Positions 7,298 through 15,511 of a stretch of DNA of 33,073 bases are shown one piece after another. Numbering within the stretch: the first letter of the stretch is position 1; each line of letters starts with the position of its first letter. The DNA is from Chloroflexota bacterium. GTDB taxonomy: Bacteria > Chloroflexota > Anaerolineae > Anaerolineales > Villigracilaceae. A program made the translations under genes and the position numbers. The notes beneath the pieces are model-generated. The model did no database searches. It was not told the origin of the DNA and saw only the letters and a program-made list of their open reading frames with translations. Where the stretch lies: the NCBI GenBank assembly GCA_016208355.1, contig JACQYE010000089.1, positions 1-33,073 of the forward strand, written 5' to 3'.

Positions 7298-8623
7298 ATG
7301 AAACTACACATTCCTCCCGCGCTTCGAAACAAAAGATACTTTTATCTCTGGCTCGGCTTGATCATATCCATCTCCGGTTCGCAAATGCAATGGGCCGCCC
7401 TGCACTGGCATATCCGCACATTGACGGACGAACCGGACCCGTTTGCCCTGGGTGGCATCGGGCTGGCGCGCATCCTGCCGGTGGTCATCTTCTCCTTCCT
7501 TGGCGGGCCGGTGGCGGATACGTTCAACCGCCGCCGCGTCCTGTTCATTACACAGTCAGCCATGGCGCTGGTAGCGCTGGCGCTGGCCATCCTGACCTTC
7601 ACCGGTCATATTACCATCTGGCACATCTACCTGCTGACAGCCATCCAGGCCAGCGCCCAGGCCTTTGACGGCCCCGCCCGGCAAGCCATGATCCCCAGCA
7701 TCGTCCCGGCCAGGGACCTGCCCAATGCCTTCAGCATGTCCTCCATTGCACAGAATACCGGCGCGATCATCGGTCCGGCACTGGCGGGGATCGTCATCGC
7801 CACGCTAGGGCAGGAATATACGTATTTCTTCAACGCCATTTCTTTCCTGGCGGTTATAACAGCCCTGGTATTGATGGGCGCGGTTCATCAGGATACCAGC
7901 AACGCGCCCGGGATTAAGTTCTCTGCCGCGCTAGACGGATTCCGGTTCATTTTTTCCAAGAAAATCATCCTGTCCACCATGCTGGTGGATTTTGTGGCAA
8001 CGTTCTTTGCCTCGGCCAAGACCATGATGCCCATCGTGGCAAGGGACATCTTGCACGTCAATGAAATTGGTTACGGCTGGTTGTTGTCGGCAGAGTCCGT
8101 CGGCTCGGTGATTGCCGGGGTGGTCATCTCCCAAATCCACACCCTGCGCAAACAGGGGAGGGTTTTCATCTCGGCAGTGACAGTTTTCGGCCTGGCAACC
8201 ATCCTGTTTGGCTTTGCGCACAAGCTCGGAGCCGGTATCATCCTGCTTTCCCTGCCGGGATTTACGGTCACGCTGGCCTTTGTGGTAGCCTTCCTGGCAA
8301 TGGTTCTCTCGGGCGCGGCGGACGCGGTCAGCACCATCATCCGCAACACCATCCGGCAATTGAGCACGCCTGACCACATTCGCGGGCGGATGGTCTCTGT
8401 CAACCAGATTTTTTTTCAGGGCGGGCCGCAGTTGGGCGAGGTGGAATCCGGGATCGTCGCCAGCCTGCTTGGGGTCCCGTTTGCCATTGTCAGCGGCGGG
8501 ATCGGGTGCATCGTCGGGACGGCGCTCATCGTCCTGAAATGGCCGGACTTGCGACACTATAACGGGGACGAGCATTTTTCCGTTACCACAGCAGGCCCCT
8601 CGGCGTCGCTCGAGACAGGTTGA
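7298..8623 (+). CDS. MFS exporter, EntS/MFS_3-like
   Basis: The 441-residue protein has about twelve hydrophobic helices. It has the MFS loop 2-3 signature in the form GGPVADTFNRRRVL and the cytoplasmic-loop DGPARQAMIPSIV segment typical of the MFS_3 group, which includes the enterobactin exporter EntS and macrolide or multidrug exporters. A second conserved loop, RGRMVSVNQIFFQG, lies near residue 365. These proteins are proton-driven exporters in the cytoplasmic membrane; the substrate cannot be told. It is a single-gene unit, with a terminator just upstream and a new promoter downstream. No clear Shine-Dalgarno sequence is seen. Confidence 0.88.
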   Translation: MKLHIPPALRNKRYFYLWLGLIISISGSQMQWAALHWHIRTLTDEPDPFALGGIGLARILPVVIFSFLGGPVADTFNRRRVLFITQSAMALVALALAILTFTGHITIWHIYLLTAIQASAQAFDGPARQAMIPSIVPARDLPNAFSMSSIAQNTGAIIGPALAGIVIATLGQEYTYFFNAISFLAVITALVLMGAVHQDTSNAPGIKFSAALDGFRFIFSKKIILSTMLVDFVATFFASAKTMMPIVARDILHVNEIGYGWLLSAESVGSVIAGVVISQIHTLRKQGRVFISAVTVFGLATILFGFAHKLGAGIILLSLPGFTVTLAFVVAFLAMVLSGAADAVSTIIRNTIRQLSTPDHIRGRMVSVNQIFFQGGPQLGEVESGIVASLLGVPFAIVSGGIGCIVGTALIVLKWPDLRHYNGDEHFSVTTAGPSASLETG

Positions 8624-8673
8624 CATTCCGGCAACGCTTACCCCACGTTTACCCTACAATTCTGCAATTTCGA

Positions 8674-8702
8674 TTGACTTTCCATTCGAATTCCACTATA
8701 CT
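8674..8702 (+). promoter_or_regulatory. Sigma-70 promoter of SWIM-protein gene
   Basis: TTGACT (8674-8679), a 17-nt spacer and TATACT (8697-8702) make the best-matching -35/-10 pair in the window. Transcription would start near 8709, giving a leader of about 98 nt. Confidence 0.75.
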
Positions 8703-8756
8703 AGGTTCAGAGTAACCGCCTATGCGAGTCTTGAGCCTGAAATCCAAATTTGTTTG

Positions 8757-8785
8757 AAGGCACGCTGTTGTTTCGCGTGCTTTTT
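8757..8785 (+). promoter_or_regulatory. Terminator-like hairpin in the leader of the SWIM gene
   Basis: GCACGC (8760-8765) pairs with GCGTGC (8775-8780). The stem can extend outward by a G-U and two A-U pairs and is followed by TTTTT. It lies inside the transcribed leader, 10 nt before the AAGGAG ribosome site, so it could work as an attenuator. Confidence 0.55.
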
Positions 8786-8806
8786 CAATTAAAAAAGGAG
8801 AAGCCT

Positions 8807-9043
8807 ATGGACTCTGGAATGATCGGCAAAATACAGAAAGCCAAGCGTTACGCCCAGGAACACAACCGTTTCCACTTCGAGGCGCTTACGGTAAAGATTG
8901 ACGGCGAGAATAATTCCCACACCGCCCGTTTGGCGGGCGGCAAGTGGCATTGCGATTGTGACTATTTTCAAAGCCATGGGCTTTGCACCCATACCATGGC
9001 GCTGGAAGAACTGCTCAAGGGGATGCTCGTGATAACCGAATAA
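8807..9043 (+). CDS. Small SWIM zinc-finger protein
   Basis: The 78-residue protein contains a SWIM zinc-binding motif: CDC, eight residues, then CTH (CxCx8CxH), within WHCDCDYFQSHGLCTHTMAL. SWIM domains bind zinc and contribute to DNA or protein contacts; stand-alone small versions have no assigned function. The ORF-track start at 8750 is rejected because ATG 8807 has an ideal ribosome site (AAAAGGAG, 6 nt spacing) and the longer frame overlaps the leader hairpin. The gene is monocistronic, bounded by its own strong promoter and a terminator at 9062. Confidence 0.8.
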   Translation: MDSGMIGKIQKAKRYAQEHNRFHFEALTVKIDGENNSHTARLAGGKWHCDCDYFQSHGLCTHTMALEELLKGMLVITE

Positions 9044-9061
9044 CCCGGATATTGCCTCCTT

Positions 9062-9093
9062 AGCCTCCGGCAGGAACAGCCCGGAGGCTTTTT
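9062..9093 (+). terminator. Rho-independent terminator after SWIM gene
   Basis: AGCCTCCGG / CCGGAGGCT form a 9-bp stem with a 10-nt loop, followed by a T-rich tract. Confidence 0.9.
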
Positions 9094-9099
9094 ATTTGG

Positions 9100-9105
9100 T
9101 AAAAT
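9100..9105 (+). promoter_or_regulatory. -10 box of L,D-transpeptidase gene
   Basis: TAAAAT lies 8 nt before the ATG at 9114, without a ribosome site. This makes the TTG at 9096 in the ORF track an unlikely start. Confidence 0.55.
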
Positions 9106-9113
9106 TCAAACCT

Positions 9114-10139
9114 ATGAACCCCATTTCCCGACGTGATTTTCTCAAACTGGGCGGGCTGGCGCTTTCCAGCCTGGCCGTTACGACTGTCTTACCGGATTTC
9201 AAGGAATTCGAGGATATCGAACTGGTGCGCGTGGCAACCCATTCGGTCAGCGTTTACAAAGAACCAAACGATGAAAGCCTGATCGTCGCCACCTGGCCGC
9301 GCGATGCGCTGGTCAACGTCTATGAGACGGTGGACTCTGGGACGCCCGAATACAATCCCATCTGGTACCGCGTCTTCGGCGGCTACATGCACCGGGCGCG
9401 CCTGCAAAGAGTGCGTTTCCACTCCAATATCCCGTTGGAAACCATCCCGGAGACAAAACTTCTGGGCGAGGTTACCTTCCCGTTCATCCAGCCGTACCAT
9501 TACAGCGAACAGGATGGTTGGACACGCGTTCCCTTCCTGCTCTACTACAGCACCATCCATTGGATCACTGGCCTCGAGGCCGGCCCGGACCGCAAGGCTT
9601 GGTATCGTTTGCAGGACGAAGCTGATAAGAACGTTTTCTATCATGTCCCTGCCACGCAGATGCGCGCCCTTCCCCCGGAAGAAATTTCCCCGATCACTCC
9701 AGAAGTGGAAAACAAATTCATTGATGTGAACCTCAGCGCCCAAACTTTGACCTGTTACGAAAACAACCAGGAGGCATTCACAACCAACGTTTCCAGCGGC
9801 GTGCAGTATCTCTACGATACCCCCGCTGGACGTTTCAACATCATGGTCAAACTCCCCTCCCGCCGCATGAGTGCCGCCGACCGCGCTGCCAGCGATGATG
9901 ATAACGTTCTGGCCGGCGTCCCCTGGTGCAGTTTCTTCACCACGGAAGGGCACGCTTTCCACGGAACTTACTGGCACGACAATTTCGGCGTGCCGATGCG
10001 TCACGGCTGCGTCAACATGCGCAACGAAGACGCCAAATGGCTCTTCCGCTGGAGCCGCCCCACCGCCTCGTTCGAGGAGATTGACAAACTCACTCTCGAC
10101 CGGAAAGGCTACGGGACGCGGGTAGACATCCATTATTGA
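9114..10139 (+). CDS. Tat-exported L,D-transpeptidase (YkuD family)
   Basis: The 341-residue protein begins with a twin-arginine signal (SRRDFLK, then a hydrophobic stretch), so it is exported folded. An SH3-like region (about residues 40-110) precedes the YkuD catalytic domain (about 205-325). The active site is visible as HAFHG, a 14-residue gap, and RHGCVNM, with C299 as nucleophile and H297. The usual Ser before HGC is Arg here. Family members form 3-3 cross-links in peptidoglycan or attach proteins to it. The start at 9114 restores the Tat motif near the N-terminus. The downstream methylase begins 1 nt after the stop, so the two are probably co-transcribed. Confidence 0.9.
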   Translation: MNPISRRDFLKLGGLALSSLAVTTVLPDFKEFEDIELVRVATHSVSVYKEPNDESLIVATWPRDALVNVYETVDSGTPEYNPIWYRVFGGYMHRARLQRVRFHSNIPLETIPETKLLGEVTFPFIQPYHYSEQDGWTRVPFLLYYSTIHWITGLEAGPDRKAWYRLQDEADKNVFYHVPATQMRALPPEEISPITPEVENKFIDVNLSAQTLTCYENNQEAFTTNVSSGVQYLYDTPAGRFNIMVKLPSRRMSAADRAASDDDNVLAGVPWCSFFTTEGHAFHGTYWHDNFGVPMRHGCVNMRNEDAKWLFRWSRPTASFEEIDKLTLDRKGYGTRVDIHY

Positions 10140-10140
10140 C

Positions 10141-11358
10141 ATGCCGCTTCTCACCTGGCCGACCAAAGCATTACCGGACCCGCAGCCTGCCGCGCTGACC
10201 CTCGACTCGGTCACTTACCCGCGCGGCCTCGGCTACCCGGCCATGCCTCCCGATAATTCCCTCTACCTGGGGGAAAACTTGAGTGTGATGTCTGCCTTGC
10301 TGCCAGAATATGAGGGCAGGCTGGACTTGATCTACGTAGACCCGCCCTTTTTCACCAACAAACGCTTTTCAGCCCGCATCGGCCGAGGGGAAAACTCGCG
10401 CCGCCCGGACGAGTGGCAATTAGCCGAAGGGTACGCTGACCACTGGGACGATCTCGACTCCTATCTTGATTTCCTCTATCCCCGCCTGGCGTTGATGCAC
10501 CGCCTGCTCGCCCCGCACGGGACTCTGTACCTGCACCTCGACTGGCATGCAGACGCCTACGCCCGTCTCCTGCTCGACGAACTCTTCGGGCGCGAAAACC
10601 TGGTCAACGAGGTCATCTGGACATATCACGGGCCTTCGCCCATCCGGCGCGCCTTCAACCGCAAGCACGATACCATCCTCGTTTATGCCAAAGGCGGCGA
10701 TTACATCTTCAACGCCGATGCTGTACGTGAACCCTACAATCCGAGCACGGTAAAAACCTTTTGATCTTCTCCAAAGGCCGGGTTTGGCAAAATTCCCGAT
10801 CTGGAACGCGGCAAGGTCCCCGAGGACTGGTGGTATTTCCCGGTGATCGCCCGCCTGCACAACGAGCGCACAGGTTACCCCACACAAAAGCCTGAGGCCC
10901 TGCTGGAACGCATCCTGTTGGCCTCCTCCAATCCAGGTAGCCTGGTAGCCGATTTCTTCTGCGGTTCCGGGACATTCCCCCTCGTTGCCGCGCGGCATGG
11001 GCGGCGTTACCTGGCCTGCGACGCCACCTGGCGCGCCGTTCACACGGCACGCGTCCGCCTGCTGGCAGAATCCCGGCCATTCGCCTTGTGGCGAGAGGCA
11101 AAATCAGCGATCCCCTGCTCCCCTTCATCCCCGTCACTTCTTTCTTCTGGGACATCGGTCATCATCAACGACGCTCCTGAACTCGATTACTGGGAAGTGG
11201 ACCCTGACTGGGACGGGAAAACCTTCCGCAGCGCGGCCCAGGCGCGGCGTCCGAACCGTTCGGCTGAGATCCCGCTGGAAATCAAACTGCCCGTTGCGGG
11301 GGAGAATATCCGCATCCGGGCAGTCACGATTGATGGCAAACAAATCGAAATGAGTTGA
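10141..11358 (+). pseudogene. Beta-class DNA methyltransferase interrupted by one in-frame TGA
   Basis: One frame of 406 codons encodes a complete DNA methylase apart from a TGA at 10762-10764 (codon 208). Upstream of it lies the catalytic motif IV DPPF (residues 67-70). Downstream, still in frame, are SSPKAGFGK, ERTGYPTQKPEALLERIL and the AdoMet-binding motif DFFCGSGT. Motif IV before motif I marks the beta class (N6-adenine or N4-cytosine). No sequence seems to be missing at the stop, so it is a single nonsense change or sequencing error, or rarely a readthrough site. TGA is used as a normal stop by neighbours, so a changed genetic code is not supported. Target sequence and any partner nuclease are unknown; none is adjacent. 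Confidence 0.8.
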
Positions 11359-12018
11359 TTACTCGTCCAGCCGATAGCCAACCCCCCGTACCGTCTTCAA
11401 GTGAGCAGGCTTGTTTGGGTCCGTCTCGATGGCTTGGCGCAGCCAGGAGATATGCACATCGAGCGTGCGTGTGTCGTCGGTGTAGTCGGTTTCCCAGACT
11501 TGCGAGAACAGAGACTTGCGCTCCACCACTTCGCCGCGATGCTCGATGAGGATGCTCAACAGGCGCAGCAGGCGGGGCGTGAGGCGGGTACGTTTGCCCT
11601 GATAGCGGACGATGCGCTTCTCCAGGTCGAGGCGGATCGGCCCGGCATGGAGACTATTCTTGCTCTCGCCTGGCAGGAGGTGGCGGATGCGGTTGAGCAG
11701 TTTCTGGGCGGTGAACGGCAGGATCAGGACCACCTCGGCGTCGGTCTTTTCGACTTCGCGGTCGGGGTCGAGGATCAACAGGATGGGCAGCGTCTCGCAC
11801 TTCTCGTGCAATGACTGGCAGATGCGCTTCCCGGTGGTGCGCAGGGTGGCCGCGTTAACAACCGCCACATCCGGGCTGAAGCCTGCTTCGATGCGTTTAA
11901 CAGCGTCACTGCCGCTGGAGGCCAGTTCGACCGTGAAACCCTTCTTGCGCAGAGCCGGAGTGAAACCGGGATAGTCTGCGTGTTTTCCCTCAATGACCAA
12001 CAATATCGCATCATCCAT
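11359..12018 (-). CDS. OmpR/PhoB-type transcription regulator with degenerate receiver
   Basis: The 219-residue protein has an N-terminal receiver-like domain (1-110) and a C-terminal winged helix (about 125-219) with the standard TPRLLRLLSILIEHRGEVV and VRGVGYRL segments. The phospho-acceptor position is Asn (N55 in VAVVNAA) and the acidic pocket is incomplete, so phosphorylation control is unlikely. Atypical response regulators of this kind respond to ligands or to dimerisation. No histidine kinase gene is nearby. The gene converges on the methylase with no gap. Its promoter carries a perfect inverted repeat that may be its own operator. Confidence 0.85.
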   Translation of the reverse strand: MDDAILLVIEGKHADYPGFTPALRKKGFTVELASSGSDAVKRIEAGFSPDVAVVNAATLRTTGKRICQSLHEKCETLPILLILDPDREVEKTDAEVVLILPFTAQKLLNRIRHLLPGESKNSLHAGPIRLDLEKRIVRYQGKRTRLTPRLLRLLSILIEHRGEVVERKSLFSQVWETDYTDDTRTLDVHISWLRQAIETDPNKPAHLKTVRGVGYRLDE

Positions 12019-12026
12019 AATAAATC

Positions 12027-12051
12027 TTTAACATTATACACCAATGTTAAA
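12027..12051 (-). promoter_or_regulatory. Promoter plus inverted-repeat operator candidate of the regulator
   Basis: TTTAACAT, nine bases, then ATGTTAAA form a perfect 8-bp inverted repeat. On the minus strand the -10 box TATAAT (12038-12033) lies within it. The message leader would be only about 7 nt. A protein bound here would block the promoter. Confidence 0.6.
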
Positions 12052-12130
12052 TAAAACGCGTATTACCTAGGTACCATTTGCGGTGAAAATACTCCGTTTT
12101 TCCGACCTTCCCACTCCTGCTTCCCTCTGG

Positions 12131-12166
12131 TAAAATCAGCCCCCGGAGTGTTGTACCCTTCACTCC
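12131..12166 (+). promoter_or_regulatory. -10 box and leader hairpin of rplI
   Basis: TAAAAT (12131-12136) would start a leader of about 55 nt, within which GGAGTG (12145-12150) can pair with CACTCC (12161-12166). A purine-rich ribosome site (AGAAAGGG) precedes the ATG at 12199. No good -35 is visible. Confidence 0.4.
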
Positions 12167-12198
12167 AAATCCACTCTGAAAGAAAGGGCTTGAAACCA

Positions 12199-12759
12199 AT
12201 GAAAGTACTACTTGTCAAGGATGTCTATAAACTCGGCCGCGCCGGCGACGTAAAAAAAGTCGCTGATGGGTATGGACGCAACTTCCTCATCCCACAAGGG
12301 ATGGCCGTACTGGCCACTGAAGGCGCTCTCAAGCAAGCTGACCGCATCCGCCAGAAAGCCACGGAACGCCGCGCCATCGTCAACGAAGAAATGGGTGTTG
12401 TTGCCGAAGCACTGTCCAAGATCCAGCTCTCCTTCGGCGCCCGCGCCGGTGAAACTGGCAAACTCTACGGCTCGATCACCTCGCAGGACGTGGCCGACCA
12501 GATCCAACAGAAAAGCGGCTTTACCGTCAAGCGCCAGCAGATTGACATGCAGCCCCTGCGCACCCTGGGCGAACACACCATCCGCATCCGCCTGACCATG
12601 GACCTGATCCCTGAACTCACGGTTGTCGTCTTCCGAGAAGGCGAAGTGGAACCCAGCCTGCCGATCGAACCCGAGGAAGCCAAACCCGAAGCCCAACCCA
12701 TCGAGGCAGAAGCGCTTCCAACCGAGGAAGCCCCCGCCGAACCGGCTCCCGAAGCCTAA
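12199..12759 (+). CDS. rplI: Ribosomal protein bL9 with acidic Pro/Glu-rich tail
   Basis: The N-terminal rRNA-binding domain is typical (VKDVYKLGRAGDVKKVADGY, then RNFLIPQGMA), followed by the long connecting helix and the C-terminal domain (LYGSITSQDVADQI). bL9 is normally about 150 residues; this one is 186 because of a roughly 35-residue Pro/Glu/Ala tail. The ORF-track start at 12148 (GTG) adds 17 residues not seen in bL9, so ATG 12199 is chosen. A strong terminator follows, so it is not obligatorily linked to the downstream gene. Confidence 0.95.
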   Translation: MKVLLVKDVYKLGRAGDVKKVADGYGRNFLIPQGMAVLATEGALKQADRIRQKATERRAIVNEEMGVVAEALSKIQLSFGARAGETGKLYGSITSQDVADQIQQKSGFTVKRQQIDMQPLRTLGEHTIRIRLTMDLIPELTVVVFREGEVEPSLPIEPEEAKPEAQPIEAEALPTEEAPAEPAPEA

Positions 12760-12777
12760 ACCAAACGAACGCCACAA

Positions 12778-12818
12778 AAACATCACCGGTCAAACAAGGG
12801 GAACCGGTGATGTTTCAT
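12778..12818 (+). terminator. Terminator between rplI and rodZ-like gene
   Basis: AAACATCACCGGT / ACCGGTGATGTTT form a perfect 13-bp stem with a 12-nt loop; a short pyrimidine tract follows. It ends only 9 nt before the next start codon. Confidence 0.75.
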
Positions 12819-12826
12819 TCTGGACT

Positions 12827-14350
12827 ATGTCAGACACTATTGGTCAGCAACTCAAACAAGCCCGCCTGGCGCGCAACCTGAGCATCGAAAAAGTCGTCCA
12901 GGCCACGAGCATCCGGGCGCATAACATCGAAGCCCTGGAAGCGGACGATTTCGAGTCCATCCCCTCGGCAGCCCAGGCGCGCGGTTTCCTGAAACTGTAC
13001 GCAGACTTCCTGGGATTGTCCCTCGAAGATATGTTTTCCGTTCAGCGCGCCGCCTCCGCAGCAGACCTGGAGCCGGACGCGCCCGCAGGCGAGTCCCCTG
13101 CCGCCTCGCAAAGCGCCGCGGTCCCCGAGCCGGCAATCGAAGAAACAGATGAACCGATCGGCAAAAAGCCCAGTGCGGATAGAAAAACAATTCCCCCCAA
13201 GGATGGACAAAAAAAGTCGCGGACGCGGAAAAAAGCAGAAACCTTGAAGATGGATGAACCAGCGCCCGTTGCTGAACCTGTTCCCTCCGAGCCTGCTCCT
13301 GAAACAACGGAGATGGAGGAGCCGTCCAGCTTCGAAGTTCAGCCCGTAGCAGTTGCATGGCAGCCTGAAAGCTCTGCCCCCGTCCCGACCTCGCAAGCGA
13401 TCTTCAACGCCATTGGGGCCTCCCTGCGCCAGCGACGCGAGGGCCTGGGCCTGAACCTGGACGAAATCGAACGGCATACGCATGTCCGCAAGCATTACCT
13501 CGAATCACTGGAAAGCGGCCAATTTGAGCACCTGCCATCCTCGGTGCAGGCGCGCGGAATGCTGAATAACTACGCCCACTTCCTCGACATGGATGTAGAT
13601 GCCTTGCTCCTGGAGTTCGCTGGCGGCCTGCAAGCCCAACTTTCCGAGCGCCAGCCCAAACCCGAGACCCTCTCCAAGCCAAAACCCTCTTTCAAATTCG
13701 TTCTCCCCGCCTCGCTGCGCAGGATCCTCTCTCCTGATATCCTGGTCGGCGGCGGAGTATTGATCCTGCTGGTCATCTTTGCCATCTGGGGCACCGGACG
13801 AATCATCCGCTTGAGCGCCGCCTCCACACCGCAGCCAACCGCGCCATCCATCTCTGACATCCTGCTTTCCTCCCCGGTGGCGGGAGAGGCTGCCTCGACC
13901 AGCACAACTGGTCCAGGGTCCGCGACAGTGACGCTGGAGGCTGGGGCAACCCTGGAGGTCACCCTGCCGCCCGCCGGGGAAGGCCCGGTTCAGGTCGTCC
14001 TGGTGGCGGCGCGCAGCGCCTGGGTCAAAGTCATCGTGGACGGCAAGGTTGAGTTCGAGGGACGCGTCATCTCCGGGACGGCCTACGCGTACGATGGCAA
14101 TACCCAGATCGAAGTCGTGACCGGGGACGGGTCGGCAATCAGCATTATCTACAACCAATCCAACCTGGGCGCGATGGGCGCATACGGCGAGATCGTGGAC
14201 CGTATCTACACTGCGACGACCATCTTGATCCCCACAGTCACCTTCACCCCGTCGCCGACCATCTCACAAACTCCCACCATCACGCCGAAACCCAGCGCCA
14301 CCCCGCGTCCCAGCAACACGCTGAGACCCTCTGCCACACTCAATCCCTGA
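12827..14350 (+). CDS. rodZ: RodZ-like membrane protein with two HTH domains
   Basis: The 507-residue protein has two related HTH_25 modules: about residues 5-70 (IGQQLKQARLARNLSIEKV) and 192-270 (IGASLRQRREGLGLNLDEI). Each ends in an AQARGFLKLYADFLGL-like helix. An acidic low-complexity linker separates them. One transmembrane helix follows at about 305-327 (ILVGGGVLILLVIFAIW), then an extracellular beta domain like DUF4115 (about 380-450) and a Thr/Pro-rich tail. RodZ links the MreB cytoskeleton to the wall synthesis machinery; usual forms have a single HTH. The ORF-track start at 12623 overlaps rplI, so ATG 12827 is chosen. Whether mreB exists in this genome cannot be seen. Confidence 0.85.
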   Translation: MSDTIGQQLKQARLARNLSIEKVVQATSIRAHNIEALEADDFESIPSAAQARGFLKLYADFLGLSLEDMFSVQRAASAADLEPDAPAGESPAASQSAAVPEPAIEETDEPIGKKPSADRKTIPPKDGQKKSRTRKKAETLKMDEPAPVAEPVPSEPAPETTEMEEPSSFEVQPVAVAWQPESSAPVPTSQAIFNAIGASLRQRREGLGLNLDEIERHTHVRKHYLESLESGQFEHLPSSVQARGMLNNYAHFLDMDVDALLLEFAGGLQAQLSERQPKPETLSKPKPSFKFVLPASLRRILSPDILVGGGVLILLVIFAIWGTGRIIRLSAASTPQPTAPSISDILLSSPVAGEAASTSTTGPGSATVTLEAGATLEVTLPPAGEGPVQVVLVAARSAWVKVIVDGKVEFEGRVISGTAYAYDGNTQIEVVTGDGSAISIIYNQSNLGAMGAYGEIVDRIYTATTILIPTVTFTPSPTISQTPTITPKPSATPRPSNTLRPSATLNP

Positions 14351-14379
14351 CCTTCTATGCCACCCACTCCCTTATCGGT

Positions 14380-15504
14380 ATGACCAAAAACACCTTTCAC
14401 CTGACCTCCCGCGGCTGTGCCAAAAATACCGTTGATTCCGACTCGATGGCGCAATTGCTCGAACGCGACGGCTACCAGGTGCGCAAAAGCCCCCATCCCA
14501 AACCCATCTACCACCTGCCGGATGCGCCCACCGTCGGCGCGGACGAACGCGATACAATCCGCGCCTCGGTTGCCGGGGCCAGCGCTTACCTGAAAATCGC
14601 CGATGGCTGCCGCCGTCCTTGCGCCTTCTGCGCCATCCCGCTCATCAAAGGGACGATGGTCAGCCGTCCGCTGGAGACCCTGCTCGCCGAAGCCCGCACT
14701 CTGACCGAAGCCGGGGTGCACGAACTCGTCCTGATCGCCCAGGACACCACCGATTACGGCCACGACCTGGGGCTGAAAGACGGCCTGGCTGTCCTGCTGG
14801 AACGGCTCACAGACGAAACCCTGCCCTCCCCCATTTCAAAGAAAACAGGAGGGGGGCTCGATTGGATTCGAATCATGTATGCCTATCCGGGATACATCAC
14901 CGACCGGCTGATCGAAGTCATGGCGACCCGCCCGCAGGTGCTGCCCTACCTCGACATCCCCCTCCAGCACGCCCACCCCGCTACCCTGCGGCGCATGAGC
15001 CGCCCGGCCAACGTGGACTGGGTCTACAAGACGATTGCCAAAATGCGGGCAGCCATCCCTGGGCTGGCTATCCGCACAACCTTCATCGTCGGCTATCCCG
15101 GCGAGACGGAGGAAGAATTCCAGGTCTTGTACGACTTCGTCGAGGAGATGCGCTTCGACCGGGTGGGCGCGTTCCAGTTCTCTTTCGAGGCAGGCACCTC
15201 TTCCGCCCCACTCGGAGACCCGGTTCCGGCCGCTGTCAAAGAGCAACGTTACCAACGGCTGATGGAACTCCAGCAGGGCATCTCGCTCCAGGTGAACCAG
15301 TCCTATGTCGGTCAGATGCTGGACGTGTTGATCGAAGGCCGGGACAAGGACAAGGGCATCTCGATTGGCCGCTCCTACCGCGACGCCCCTGAAATTGACG
15401 GCCTGGTGCTGGTGGAAGGGAATGCAAAAATTGGAAGCATCGTCCCGGTAAAGGTTACCGGCGCGATGGCGTATGACCTGGCGGGGACCCCGACTTTGTT
15501 ATAA
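14380..15504 (+). CDS. rimO: RimO-type methylthiotransferase lacking most of the UPF0004 domain
   Basis: The radical SAM core is complete, with the cluster motif CRRPCAFC, downstream LIAQDTTDYG and TTFIVGYPGET motifs and a C-terminal TRAM-like region. RimO adds a methylthio group to an Asp of ribosomal protein uS12 and needs a second 4Fe-4S cluster held by three Cys of the N-terminal UPF0004 domain. Only the first is present (RGCAKN). After about residue 34 the sequence jumps to the linker before the radical SAM core, and the NTCGFI and TGCL Cys motifs are absent. The total of 374 residues against about 440 in E. coli fits a loss of 70-80 residues, in frame. As written, methylthiolation is unlikely. 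Its stop codon lies inside the next gene's -10 box. Confidence 0.88.
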   Translation: MTKNTFHLTSRGCAKNTVDSDSMAQLLERDGYQVRKSPHPKPIYHLPDAPTVGADERDTIRASVAGASAYLKIADGCRRPCAFCAIPLIKGTMVSRPLETLLAEARTLTEAGVHELVLIAQDTTDYGHDLGLKDGLAVLLERLTDETLPSPISKKTGGGLDWIRIMYAYPGYITDRLIEVMATRPQVLPYLDIPLQHAHPATLRRMSRPANVDWVYKTIAKMRAAIPGLAIRTTFIVGYPGETEEEFQVLYDFVEEMRFDRVGAFQFSFEAGTSSAPLGDPVPAAVKEQRYQRLMELQQGISLQVNQSYVGQMLDVLIEGRDKDKGISIGRSYRDAPEIDGLVLVEGNAKIGSIVPVKVTGAMAYDLAGTPTLL

Positions 15505-15505
15505 T
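15500..15505 (+). promoter_or_regulatory. -10 box overlapping the rimO stop codon
   Basis: TATAAT at 15500-15505 contains the TAA stop of rimO (15502-15504) and lies 6 nt before the ATG at 15512. It gives a leaderless start without a ribosome site. Confidence 0.65.
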
Positions 15506-15511
15506 CCCCCC

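Noticed and set aside
10762-10764. Selenocysteine or recoded TGA in the DNA methylase
   Set aside because: No selenocysteine-insertion-like hairpin was recognised, the family has no catalytic Sec, and neighbours use TGA as an ordinary stop.
14357-14383. 8-codon upstream ORF ending in ATGA over the rimO start
   Set aside because: It is too short and lacks a ribosome site. The overlap is noted, but coupling cannot be supported.
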